Both the position numbers and the translations under genes were made by a program. Positions 1 through 7,076 of a DNA stretch of 12,538 bases are shown one piece after another; position 1 is the first letter of the stretch, and every line of letters starts with the position of its first letter. The stretch covers positions 1-12,538 of the forward strand of contig SDVU01000531.1 in assembly GCA_016256075.1 (NCBI GenBank), in the 5' to 3' direction. This DNA comes from Dictyocoela muelleri (Eukaryota; Microsporidia). The notes under the pieces were generated by a model. The model made no database searches. It saw only the letters and a program-made list of their open reading frames with translations, and had not been told where the DNA came from.

Positions 1-243
1 AATAAGCGTAAAATCATGAGTTATCTTCAGATATAATAAAAATAAAATCTAAAAAGCCATATATGGAGTTTTTCAAAATTTTTCCGCGTCGCGGAAATTA
101 CGAAAAATTCCATATATGGCTTTTTAGATTTTATTTTTATTATATCTGAAGATAACTCATGATTTTACGCTTATTTCCAATAATAATCAATAATTTCCTC
201 TTATGGATGACGATTTTTTCCATAATAGGGGGCGGCTAAGTCG
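1..243. repeat. Palindromic foldback element P1 (left part cut by window start)
   Basis: Positions 1-176 form one near-perfect palindrome centred near base 89, with the innermost pair TTCCGC/GCGGAA. About the first 67 bases of each arm match almost without error. It continues rightward through a spacer (177-227), a run of five G and the end motif GGCGGCTAAGTCG, which stops at 243. The matching left outer arm would lie before base 1. The complete copy P2 at 1216-1533 has the same order of parts and is clearly homologous, but differs from P1 at many positions. No coding capacity is visible. It is best read as a non-autonomous foldback or MITE-like element; whether it depends on the neighbouring Merlin is unknown. 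Confidence 0.85.
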
Positions 244-275
244 GGTCGTAAGTTAACTTTTATATAGAAAAAAAA
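244..275 (+). repeat. Left terminal inverted repeat of the Merlin element
   Basis: Starts GGTCGTAAGTTAAC and continues through TTTTATATAG into an A-run. It is matched by the complement of 1184-1215 with only small differences in the A/T run. Identity continues outward through GGCGGCTAAGTCG into P1, so the outer edge of the true terminus is ambiguous. Confidence 0.85.
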
Positions 276-286
276 ATAAATTAAAA

Positions 287-1167
287 TCAATTTTTATTTA
301 ATATAATCATTAAAAATTCGACAAATTCTATGTCTTTATATTTTCTAAAAAACATAAATATGTTCAAATAATCTTGAAGTGTATCTAATTTGATACCGTA
401 GCTAAAGTGTTTTATTTTTTTAGATGTAGCCAAAGATTTTCTATTAGTTGAGTATTAGCCTTTGTTAAAGGATCTACAAAATTATACTTATGGCAAACAG
501 TATCGTGGTAACAACCTTCAATTGAATTGTATGCCGCCCATCTATCATAAATAATATAAGATTTTTGTATCTCCTTTTCTATTATGGGAATCAATGTTGC
601 CCTTTTCCTATTCTCCACTACCTCAAGATATCAATAATTAGTACCATATTCAACAGCACCCCATACCCAAACTTGCTTACCTATATCCCCAACACCATAT
701 TTACGTTTCGCCCAAAACGTTTCATCAATTTGGACTTCTTTAAAAATTCCTCCCATCTGCCTTTTATTATTTTTTACGTAATTAGATATTTCCCCCCTAA
801 CAATCGATAAGATTAAGGCATATTTTACCTCTCCTATATTGCAATTTAGCATAATATATCAGCCGTAAAATTATTTTGACTGTAAAAATAAAAGGCAAAT
901 TTCATGAAAACAAAGGGGGAATTTTTTTTTGCCGGATAAAGAAGTATCATTGAACGAATTGTATGTTAATTTGCAACGACAACACCTCCATGCCTTGCCT
1001 ATATTATATTGTTTGTTATTATTTATGGATAGAGATTTATTGCACCTTAAACAGAATTTAACTGTTGGAATTATTTCTAAGGCTTGCAATAAATCTATTA
1101 TATTTTCATTGTCTGCAATAAAACCGAAAAATTCGTGGTCAGTAGCACGATTTAAGCGGTTAAACAT
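287..1167 (-). pseudogene. Broken Merlin/ISXO2-like DDE transposase
   Basis: Reads from ATG at 1167 to a TGA at 287-289, about 293 codons, the usual size for this family. A zinc-ribbon-like region comes first, with Cys pairs at about residues 39/42 (CLRC) and 62/65 (CCRC). Then comes the RNase H-fold catalytic core: Asp ~148 in QIDETFWAKRKYG, Asp ~208 in IIYDRWAAY and Glu ~243 in TQLIENLWLHLKK, a D-D34-E spacing, so all three catalytic residues are present. Three in-frame stops interrupt one continuous frame (TAA 871-873, TGA 859-861, TGA 631-633). The last ~40 codons, starting KHFSYGIKLDTLQDYL, are one base out of frame after an A-run near 415-422. A slipped homopolymer or sequencing error could explain the shift but not the stops. 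It would bind and cut the element's ends if intact; as read here it is inactive. Confidence 0.88.
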
Positions 1168-1183
1168 AGGGGTTATAAAATAT

Positions 1184-1215
1184 TTTTTTCTCTATATAAA
1201 AGTTAACTTACGACC
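1184..1215 (-). repeat. Right terminal inverted repeat of the Merlin element
   Basis: Ends with TTAACTTACGACC at 1215, the complement of the left terminus. The next base, 1216, is the first base of palindrome P2, so the two elements touch without a spacer. Confidence 0.85.
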
Positions 1216-1533
1216 CGACTTAGCCGCCCCCCCGTATTTTGAAAAAAAATCGTCATTCATAAAAGAAAATTAAATGATTCTTATTTGAAATAAGCGTAAA
1301 ATCACAAGTTATCTTTAGATATAATAATAAAAATAATTTTAGGCCTATATATGGAAGTTTACAATAATTTCCGCTTTGCGGAATTTATTTTAAACTTCCA
1401 TATATAGGCATAAAATTATTTTTATTATTATATCTAAAGATACTCGTGATTTTACGCTTATTTCAAATAAGAATCATTTAATTTTCTTTTATGAATGACG
1501 ATTTTTTTCAAAATACGGGGGGCGGCTAAGTCG
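1216..1533. repeat. Palindromic foldback element P2 (complete, 318 bp)
   Basis: An almost perfect inverted repeat with arms of about 155 bp, centred near 1375 (CCGC/GCGG at 1371-1382). Ends are CGACTTAGCCGCC at 1216 and GGCGGCTAAGTCG at 1533, beyond which complementarity stops. The arms differ only by run-length changes (C7 versus C6, A8 versus A7) and a handful of substitutions. It contains the same blocks as P1: AATAAGCGTAAAATCA, CTATATATGG or CCATATATGG, and ATGACGATTTTTT. No open frame of interest. Likely a non-autonomous foldback element; no target duplication is seen between its left flank (the Merlin) and its right flank (TTGGAGAACC). Confidence 0.9.
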
Positions 1534-1684
1534 TTGGAGAACCTGGAACTTTACCTTTTTTAGGATGGCTGTTATCCGGATCCATAAGTTTTTTTATGCT
1601 TAAGAAAAAACCGAGCAATGTGTCTTTTTATAATCTATGTATTGACGACTTAGACAATCCATCAATGACATCATTTTTTTGTTT
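1534..1684 (+). other. Non-repeat stretch with a 58-codon open frame, possible exon remnant
   Basis: From 1536 a frame on the plus strand runs without a stop to TAA at 1710-1712. It reads GEPGTLPFLGWLLSG, then SISFFMLKKKPSN, then NLCIDDLDNPSM. The first third is less AT-biased than the surroundings, and GEPGTLPFLGWLL looks protein-like. The frame lacks an initiator next to it (a TAA lies four codons upstream inside P2), and its tail enters the direct repeat at 1685. I do not recognise a family. It could be a host gene fragment, a transposon fragment or chance. Confidence 0.25.
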
Positions 1685-1762
1685 ATTTTCTTGCACAAGT
1701 AAAGTTAGATAAGTCTTCAAAGGTTCTTTATTTATAATTTTTTTCTTTTATGCAAGAATTCA
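1685..1762 (+). repeat. Left ~78-bp direct repeat flanking an inverted-repeat element
   Basis: Runs from ATTTTCTTGCACAAGTAAAG to TTTATGCAAGAATTCA. It matches 2080-2158 in the same orientation with few differences (for example TTGCACAAG versus TTGCTCAAG, TGCAAGAATTCA versus TGCATGAATTCA). It ends where the inverted-repeat element begins. Confidence 0.88.
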
Positions 1763-2079
1763 GGCCAGTTCCAAAAAAAACCGTAGATGCTTTCTGCGAC
1801 ATAATCACCGAATATTTTTTACCCCTAAATAGTCTTTAATCCTAAAAATATCATTAAAATCAATAAAAAAAATGTTTGTTATGGTTATTTATATAATCAT
1901 AAAGGGTTAAACAACTATACCAATGTTTTTCTCTTTATATTATAAAAATACCCATAACAAGCAATTTTTTTTATTCCTTTTAATGATATTTTTTCTAGAT
2001 TTAAGACTATTTAGGGGTTAGAAAAAATATTCGGTGATTATATCCGAGAAATTACCTACGGTGATTTTGAGACCCAACG
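1763..2079. mobile_element. Inverted-repeat (MITE-like) element, ~317 bp
   Basis: Arms of about 110-125 bp face each other. Left blocks read ACCGTAGATGCTTTCTGCGA, ATAATCACCGAATATTTTTT, CCCCTAAATAGTCTTTAATC and GTTTGTTATGG; the complementary right blocks read CCATAACAAGC, TTAAGACTATTTAGGGG, AAAAAATATTCGGTGATTAT and CCTACGGTGATTTTGAG. The last ~15 bases at each end pair poorly. The central loop lies near 1890-1950. No open frame is present, so it would be non-autonomous. Its ends coincide with the inner edges of the 78-bp direct repeats. Confidence 0.85.
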
Positions 2080-2158
2080 ATTTTCTTGCTCAAGTAGAGT
2101 TAGAAAAGTCTTCATAGGTTCTTTATTTATAATTTTTTTTCTTTTATGCATGAATTCA
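2080..2158 (+). repeat. Right ~79-bp direct repeat flanking the inverted-repeat element
   Basis: Starts ATTTTCTTGCTCAAGTAGAG and ends TTTATGCATGAATTCA; same orientation as 1685-1762. Similarity stops after GAATTCA on both sides, so the repeat is sharply bounded. Confidence 0.88.
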
Positions 2159-2262
2159 TGAGAATTATATTATCTTAAATCATATTAAGGCTATTCTATA
2201 AAATTTTATAATCATTTTTCTCATATTTTTTTTATATAAAATGATATTTTAATCTGAAATTA

Positions 2263-2580
2263 AGCGTCTATATGCTCTGAAATAAGGAGTCTATAACTTT
2301 GAAATAAGGAGTCTATAACTTTGAAATAAGGAGTCATAAGTTTGAAATAACGGGTATATAACTTTGAAATAAAGGGTCTATAACTTTGAAATAACAAGTC
2401 TATAACTTTGGAAAAAGGGTGACTATAACTCTTAAATTTAAAGGGGTCTATAACTCTGAAAAATTGTGTCTATAACTTTGAAAATGGGTCTATAACTTTG
2501 AAAAAGTGGGGTCTATAGCTTTGAAAAATGGTATCTATAACTTTTATTTAAGAATTACAAAACTTTGAAAGAGATGTCTA
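2263..2580 (+). repeat. Minisatellite, ~22-bp unit, about 14 diverged copies
   Basis: Consensus GTCTATAACTTTGAAATAAG plus two or three variable bases. Two adjacent copies near 2290-2335 are identical. Later copies shorten the A-run and insert G's (for example GTCTATAACTTTGAAAATGG), and outer copies are the most diverged, as expected of an ageing tandem array. There is no sign that it is translated: the unit contains TAA and TGA in several frames. Confidence 0.92.
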
Positions 2581-2588
2581 TTCTATGT

Positions 2589-2846
2589 AGTACCCTGCAT
2601 ATCATTTTCGTTTTGAATATATGTAAATTATATTTATTATAAAAATATCAAAATAATCAAATTTAATTTAATAGAACACTCGAAAAAAATATACATGAGA
2701 AGTTGAAAACAAAATGATCGTTTATTTAAAGTAATAAGATGCATGAAAATATTATAAACCCTATAATATTTAAAAATTTCGAGATAATAGGTAACTATAT
2801 AGAATATATTTAGAATATAACGTCATGTGATTTATATTATACACAT
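2589..2846. other. No gene seen; AT-rich spacer
   Basis: Unstructured AT-rich sequence between the minisatellite and the next repeat. I see no convincing open frame, hairpin or tandem unit. Confidence 0.5.
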
Positions 2847-3230
2847 GGCGATATCGGCCATGGATAAGATACCGCCGAACTTTATCTAACATTTGGAAAA
2901 GCAACAACTGGGGATATTATGAAAATTCAAATATTTTTTTACAATGAAAAATTTTCAATTAATAAAAAATCGAAAGGGCAATAGTAATTTAGAATGTTAT
3001 AGTTATATATTTAAAAGATAATATAATTAAAGTAAATTTGGTTGGGGATGCAACAACATAAAATGCCGAGAGAGTGTAATTATAAATGACCAGTTTTCAT
3101 TCGAGGTATCTATGAAACAAAACAACCTTCTATAAAATATATAATGATTAAAAAGTGTAAGACAATAAATATAATAAAAGAAAGGGTTAAAATAACACTT
3201 GCAACAAAATTAAAAAGGTAGCTGATGTGA
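2847..3230 (+). repeat. Old dispersed repeat with GATACCGCC hairpin, copy 1
   Basis: Begins with the imperfect palindrome GGCGATATCGGCC...GATAAGATACCGCC at 2847-2877. The same core is at 5977-6006 in the same orientation, followed in both by AAC. Weaker matching landmarks follow in the same order: A-run plus TCGAAAG, then TTTGG...GCAAC, then GTAAGACAA, then a GGTAGCTGATGTGAC-like block here against GGCAGATAAAGTCTC there. The core pairing is clear; the extension to ~380 bp is tentative. Confidence 0.45.
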
Positions 3231-3422
3231 CTTCGATGTTTGGCAATGAAGTTTAGACTAAGTTACCAAATTCAAAAATATTTTAGACAAATGTGTAAAA
3301 CAAAAAAAGAGTTTGGTATCTTTAAAAAAAAAAACGATAAAATTTCTGGTATTTCAATAAAAATTTACGAAATTAAAAATTTGTTCAGCATGGCAAAGGG
3401 GTGAATGGTATAAAATATGGGT
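3231..3422. other. No gene seen; AT-rich spacer
   Basis: A-rich sequence without a supported open frame or repeat. It includes an A-run near 3326-3335. Confidence 0.4.
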
Positions 3423-3461
3423 CTTGTTCAGAAAGATGCCTACCACGAAGGTAGCTACCTT
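3423..3461 (+). repeat. Partial copy of the TTCGGAAAA-GTGCCTAC hairpin family
   Basis: TTGTTCAGAAAGATGCCTAC matches the left arm of the hairpin at 4316-4370 (TTGTTCGGAAAAGTGCCTAC). The complementary right arm is missing. Instead a short perfect palindrome, AAGGTAGCTACCTT, follows at 3448-3461. It is a truncated or rearranged family member. Confidence 0.5.
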
Positions 3462-3737
3462 TAAAATGATTTTTTTAATTTTTTTTTAACCCTTAATGGG
3501 TTTCTTTTTGAAAATTAAAATAATATTTAAATTTTTAAAATAAATTTTACATGATTTTTTATTAATAATTCTAGTTATTTGATAAATTCTTTTATAATTT
3601 TTAGAAAAATTTAAGAAAAGTATATTAAAAGATTTTACGAATATTTTTAATCATTAAAATTATAGAATACACCATCTTAAATGCTTTATGACTATGATAA
3701 ATATTGTATCTTTTCAAAAAAATAGCGCCTTAAAAAA
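3462..3737. other. No gene seen; T/A-rich spacer
   Basis: Long T-runs and A-runs with no protein-like frame longer than a few tens of codons. Nothing further can be supported. Confidence 0.4.
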
Positions 3738-3999
3738 TTATTTTTCATTCATAAGACGAGAAGTAATAGTTCTTAGTTTAAATAAACAGAATTATCGAGA
3801 TAAAAACCAATATACAGTTATTGATATGTATGATCAAATATATAAGAGTTTCCAAAAATAGTCATGAAGTGTCCATTCTTTAAAAATCTTATATATTTGA
3901 TCATATATATATAAATAATTGCATATTTGTTTTTATCTCGATAATTATGTTTATTTAAACTAAAAACTATAACTTCTCCTCTGATGAATGAAAAAGAAT
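3738..3999. mobile_element. Long hairpin MITE-like element, ~262 bp
   Basis: Arms of about 113-118 bp. Left landmarks TTTTTCATTCATAAGACGAG, TTTAGTTTAAATAAACAGAA, TTATCGAGATAAAAACCAAT and GATCAAATATATAAGA are complemented on the right by TCTTATATATTTGATC, TTTGTTTTTATCTCGATAAT, TTATGTTTATTTAAACTAAA and CTGATGAATGAAAAAGAA. The unpaired centre is about 3852-3882 (ATAGTCATGAAGTGTCC). Arm identity looks around 85%. No open frame. Unlike the two inverted-repeat elements at 1763 and 4988, I see no long direct repeat on its flanks. Confidence 0.85.
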
Positions 4000-4004
4000 G
4001 GTTT

Positions 4005-4281
4005 CTGAAAGCCGGGTGATAACCTAATATAACATGAATTGATATTTTGGAATTTTAATTTCCGTAACTAATACAAGATTTTTTCGGAAATTTTTTAGAA
4101 GAACAACAAAAAATTCACAGCTCTGTTTTTAACAGTTGTTAAAATCAGATTGAAAAGTTATTACATGTAAAAAATTCTACACATGTCTTAAAATTTCTTT
4201 ATCTTGCAAAAAATCGAATGTTTTCGTATTATTATTAAATCAATTATGATATCAAGTAAATTTTTTTTATAAAAAAATATT
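4005..4281. other. No gene seen; AT-rich spacer
   Basis: Contains a small perfect palindrome TTTTAACAGTTGTTAAAA near 4127-4144 and a paired ACATGT at 4164/4183. Otherwise there is nothing I can assign. Confidence 0.4.
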
Positions 4282-4374
4282 TAACAATTTAATGAAATCA
4301 AAAATTTTGCTTTTGTTCGGAAAAGTGCCTACTTTAAAAAAAAAATTTATAAAGTAGGCATTTTTCCGAAAAAG
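4282..4374. repeat. Short hairpin element, TTCGGAAAA family, complete copy
   Basis: Left arm TTCGGAAAAGTGCCTACTTTA (4316-4336) faces TAAAGTAGGCATTTTTCCGAA (4350-4370); 21-bp arms with one mismatch and a short A/T loop. The upstream sequence TAACAATTTAATGAAATC (4282 on) is also shared with the copy at 8709, so the repeated unit is longer than the hairpin itself. Confidence 0.8.
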
Positions 4375-4895
4375 ACACAAATTATGTATATTGTTTCCAC
4401 CTATAAAAATTAAAACCTGTTGAAAAATTTTTCACTGTTTTTATAGATGATACATTTTGGTCCGTAGTCACAATTTATGCCAATAATAAATATTAATTGT
4501 TTTTTTAGTACTTCGGTTTCCTTTGTGTTATAATTATTGGGAGATTAAACAGAAGAGTCATATTATGAAAGTTTATAATGCTTAAGATTTAAAGTTTTTT
4601 CACTTGTTAATATAATTATATGTTTTAAATTGCACTAAAATCTGATTTATGGAAGATTTCCCGCTCTAAAATTTATTTTAATGTTTATTTCACTTATGTC
4701 AGTCAATGCGGAAAAGTCTAGAAAGAATAAATCTTCAATCAGAGTATTTATCTAATTTAAATACTAATAATATGTAATAAAGTTTTTAATTCTTCGTTTA
4801 TTTCTAAAAATAAAGTAAAATAATGTTTTTTAAGAAAAAAAAATAAAACGGGAATCAATTGTGGAGTTAAATATTTTTATAAATAATCAAAAAAA
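4375..4895. other. No gene seen; AT-rich spacer
   Basis: About 520 bp without a supported open frame, tandem unit or long inverted repeat. A weak complementary pair CTATAAAAA/TTTTTATAG lies at about 4402-4446. Confidence 0.4.
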
Positions 4896-4985
4896 ATTAT
4901 GACAAGGAAAACTACAAGAAATTTTATTCTATATTGATTTTTAGAATTGAAATTATAGAGTTTTATAATATATACCGGAACAGCT
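4896..4985 (+). repeat. Left ~90-bp direct repeat flanking a large inverted-repeat element
   Basis: Runs from ATTATGACAAGGAAAAC to TATATACCGGAACAGC. The same-orientation partner at 5559-5648 shares ATTATG, GAAAAC, TATTGATTTT, AATTATAGAGTTTTAT and ATATATACCG in order, with moderate divergence. It ends at the first base or so of the inverted-repeat element. Confidence 0.82.
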
Positions 4986-4987
4986 GT

Positions 4988-5558
4988 ACGATCTTCCGGC
5001 CAAGGCCGAATGATCGGAAACTTTAAAGTTTTGTCTTTATAATTTTCTAACAAATTTAAAATAAATTTTTTAAATTTAAAGAAGCAAGAGTAAATTATAA
5101 GGTGGCGGGAAATACTAAGGGCTGTGGTTGAAATAGTAACGATTATTATTAGAGTGCAGATAAAATTTTAAGGATATAGGAAAGAAACGACAATGGTTAA
5201 TAATAAGAGTAGAGGGTAAATATAATATAGAGTGAAAATTAAAATAGAGGAATGAAAAAAAATAAAATAAAAGTTTTTTACTGTTATAATTTTTCATCAC
5301 TATTATATTTTACCCCATTAAATTTTATAATACCCAAACTCTTGTAATTTTCTATCACACTTATAATTTCACCACATCATAATTTCACTCCACTCTTATA
5401 ATTAACTATTTTGTTTTTTTTTCTTCACACTTATATTTTTCTCCACCCTTATAATTTACTCTTGCTCTTTTAAATTTAAACGGTTTTTTAAAATTTGAAA
5501 AAAATAACGCTTTAACTTTAAAGTTTTTCGATCTTTCGGTCTCAGGCCGAAAGATCGG
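4988..5558. mobile_element. Large inverted-repeat element with minisatellite core, ~571 bp
   Basis: Arms of ~118 bp: 4988-5105 and 5441-5558. Each arm carries its own outer small hairpin (CGATCTTCCGGCCAAGG... at 4989-5017; CGATCTTTCGGTCTCAGG... at 5529-5558), then ACTTTAAAGTT, then AAATTTAAA, then GCAAGAGTAAATTATAAGG or its complement. The core between the arms is a degenerate tandem repeat that is itself inverted about the middle. No reading frame with protein character is present; open frames on the minus strand here are by-products of the low-complexity sequence. Flanked exactly by ~90-bp direct repeats. Confidence 0.82.
5106..5440. repeat. Degenerate ~17-bp minisatellite core, inverted about its centre
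   Basis: The right half repeats variants of CACTCTTATAATTTCACC many times (for example TCACACTTATAATTTCACC, CCACTCTTATAATTAAC, CACACTTATATTTTTCTCC). The left half contains the complementary form (AGAGTGAAAATTAAAATAG, AGAGTAGAGGGTAAATATAA). The strand switch is near 5275. Copies are too diverged to count exactly. Confidence 0.7.
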
Positions 5559-5648
5559 ATTATGCAAAGAAAACGATAAGGAACTGTTATTCGATATTGA
5601 TTTTGGGGTTTTCAATTATAGAGTTTTATCATATATACCGAGAACAAC
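5559..5648 (+). repeat. Right ~90-bp direct repeat flanking the large inverted-repeat element
   Basis: Starts ATTATGCAAAGAAAACGATA immediately after the right arm ends in GATCGG and runs to TATATACCGAGAACAAC. Partner of 4896-4985 in the same orientation. Confidence 0.82.
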
Positions 5649-5976
5649 AATTTCACTTGAAGCGTATCACGTAAGTTTGAATTTTAAATGCAATATACCA
5701 CATCTAAATCTTGTAAATTCCAGAAATTCCGGATTAGAAAACGAAAAACTTCGGATAACATAGATACAAACAAAAAATAATATTTTGATTGCAAAATATG
5801 TTAATGGAAAAAATGAAAAAATATGTTAGTAACAATGAATTATGATTTTTATAAAATGGTGAATTTTTTTTAATGATAAACAAGATTTTATTATAGAACT
5901 TGAATAAATACTTTTATATTTTTCGTTTTTTTATTTTCTGGACATTTGGGACTTTTCTGAGTGTTAGCCGAGTATT
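5649..5976. other. No gene seen; AT-rich spacer
   Basis: No supported frame, tandem unit or hairpin. Confidence 0.4.
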
Positions 5977-6285
5977 GCGGTATCTTGGTCATGATTAAGA
6001 TACCGCCAACTAAAAATAGAAGAAGATTTAGAAAGGATAGGAACCTATAGATTTAATTTTCGGATCATCATCTATAGTGATTCTTTTTTTTCGATGATTT
6101 TGTATTGGTTAGAGATAAAATTACATCCAAATAAAAAAAATTCGAAAGAATATAAAAAAATAAATGTTAAATTTATGGAATATTTGTAATTTAATACCCC
6201 ATTTGGCCCGCAACTTACCATGATGAAAAAATGCTGTAAGACAAATACAATGATTCAGACTAAAGAATGTGGCAGATAAAGTCTC
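5977..6285 (+). repeat. Old dispersed repeat with GATACCGCC hairpin, copy 2
   Basis: Starts with a clean 10-bp hairpin, GCGGTATCTT...AAGATACCGC (5977-6006), homologous to 2847-2877. Downstream landmarks (ATTCGAAAG, CATTTGGCCCGCAAC, GTAAGACAAATACA, GTGGCAGATAAAGTCTC) follow in the same order as in copy 1 but at low identity. Only the first ~35 bp are certain. Confidence 0.45.
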
Positions 6286-7076
6286 TTTTTATTGTAAATT
6301 TTACACTCACGACAAGATTTATCACCTAAGAAATTTTGTATATTCTATTTGCGGGGTCTATACATAGAACGGAAAATCTAAAATAATAAGATAAAGAGTG
6401 AAATAAAGAATAAAGAGGTGTCAAACATATTAAACACCTAGACTCCTTGTCTATTCATGTTTTTTTATCTTTAAAAGGCAATTTTGTTCTTAATATTCGG
6501 TAGGATAATCAATTAAGGCATTGTGCAATTATATTTATTTTTACATATTATATTTCTAGGGCATTTACTACCCATGATCGCAAATGGGGCATTATCTTCA
6601 CATGATCTATTTTTTGTCTCTCTTGTTTAATAAACAATATTTTTTTTTTAATTTTTTAATTGATTTTTTTTTTAAATATTCAAATAATCTGTAATAAAAT
6701 ATGAATACTTAAAATATAATTAAGGATATTTAATTCTTTAAAATAATAATACTTGTTAGGGAAATAACTTTTAAATAAGTAGGAATTTTTTATGGGGCAT
6801 GTGCGGTTTTTGTTTGCAGTTTTAGGAGTGTATGTTTTTTTTTACTTTTACCCCTATGATCACTCAATAAAAAAATTGAGAGCGTTTAAATAAATAGTAA
6901 TTTAATTATCAAATAGAAAATAAAATTAATATTATTAAATTATTAACTTTATTAAAGTGTCGAATTCATTTTTTGCTGATTTTTATTTATCATAAAACGT
7001 AAAAAATATAAATCTATAAACTTTTCAGTTTTGTGACGAAATGATTTACCCCCTATATAGCTGACCCACAACCTTC
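6286..7076. other. No gene seen; AT-rich spacer of ~790 bp
   Basis: Low-complexity T-runs near 6640-6675 and scattered less AT-rich patches (6555-6600, 6790-6860) that do not give a sustained open frame on either strand. No repeat was recognised. Confidence 0.4.

Larger units (their letters stand above)
244..1215 (-). mobile_element. Merlin-superfamily (IS1016/IS1595-like) DNA transposon, degraded
   Basis: A 972-bp segment with terminal inverted repeats GGTCGTAAGTTAACTTTTAT at the left and its exact complement at the right. It carries a broken ISXO2-type DDE transposase on the minus strand. If the shared GGGGCGGCTAAGTCG blocks on both sides are counted as terminus instead of as P-element ends, the inverted repeats extend to about 228 and 1233. 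Merlin elements are known to make 8-9 bp target duplications. None is visible here: the flanking octamers CTAAGTCG (left) and CGACTTAG (right) are inverted, not direct. The element sits exactly between two palindromic P copies. Superfamily assignment rests on the transposase; the exact boundary is uncertain. Confidence 0.85.

Noticed and set aside
565-810. 81-codon open frame on the plus strand
   Set aside because: Antisense shadow of the transposase catalytic core; Phe/Tyr/Asn/Ile-rich with no recognisable motif.
929-1273. 114-codon open frame on the plus strand
   Set aside because: It lies antisense to the Merlin transposase and runs through the element's right inverted repeat into P2. The minus-strand reading has clear family motifs; this one has none.
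1685-2158. Miniature LTR-type element
   Set aside because: The direct repeats are short, there is no primer-binding site or polypurine tract, and the interior is an inverted repeat, which that class does not have.
2263-2580. CRISPR array
   Set aside because: Units are directly tandem with no unique spacers; a minisatellite in a eukaryote-like context.
5115-5300. 61-codon open frame on the minus strand
   Set aside because: Falls in the degenerate minisatellite core of the inverted-repeat element; its composition reflects the repeat unit, not a protein.
5529-5558. Transcription terminator hairpin
   Set aside because: A GC-rich stem is present, but it is one of a mirrored pair at the ends of an inverted-repeat element, with no gene upstream, and the context is not bacterial.
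5406-5615. 69-codon open frame on the minus strand
   Set aside because: Crosses the minisatellite, the right arm and the direct repeat, three different structural units, so it is not a gene.
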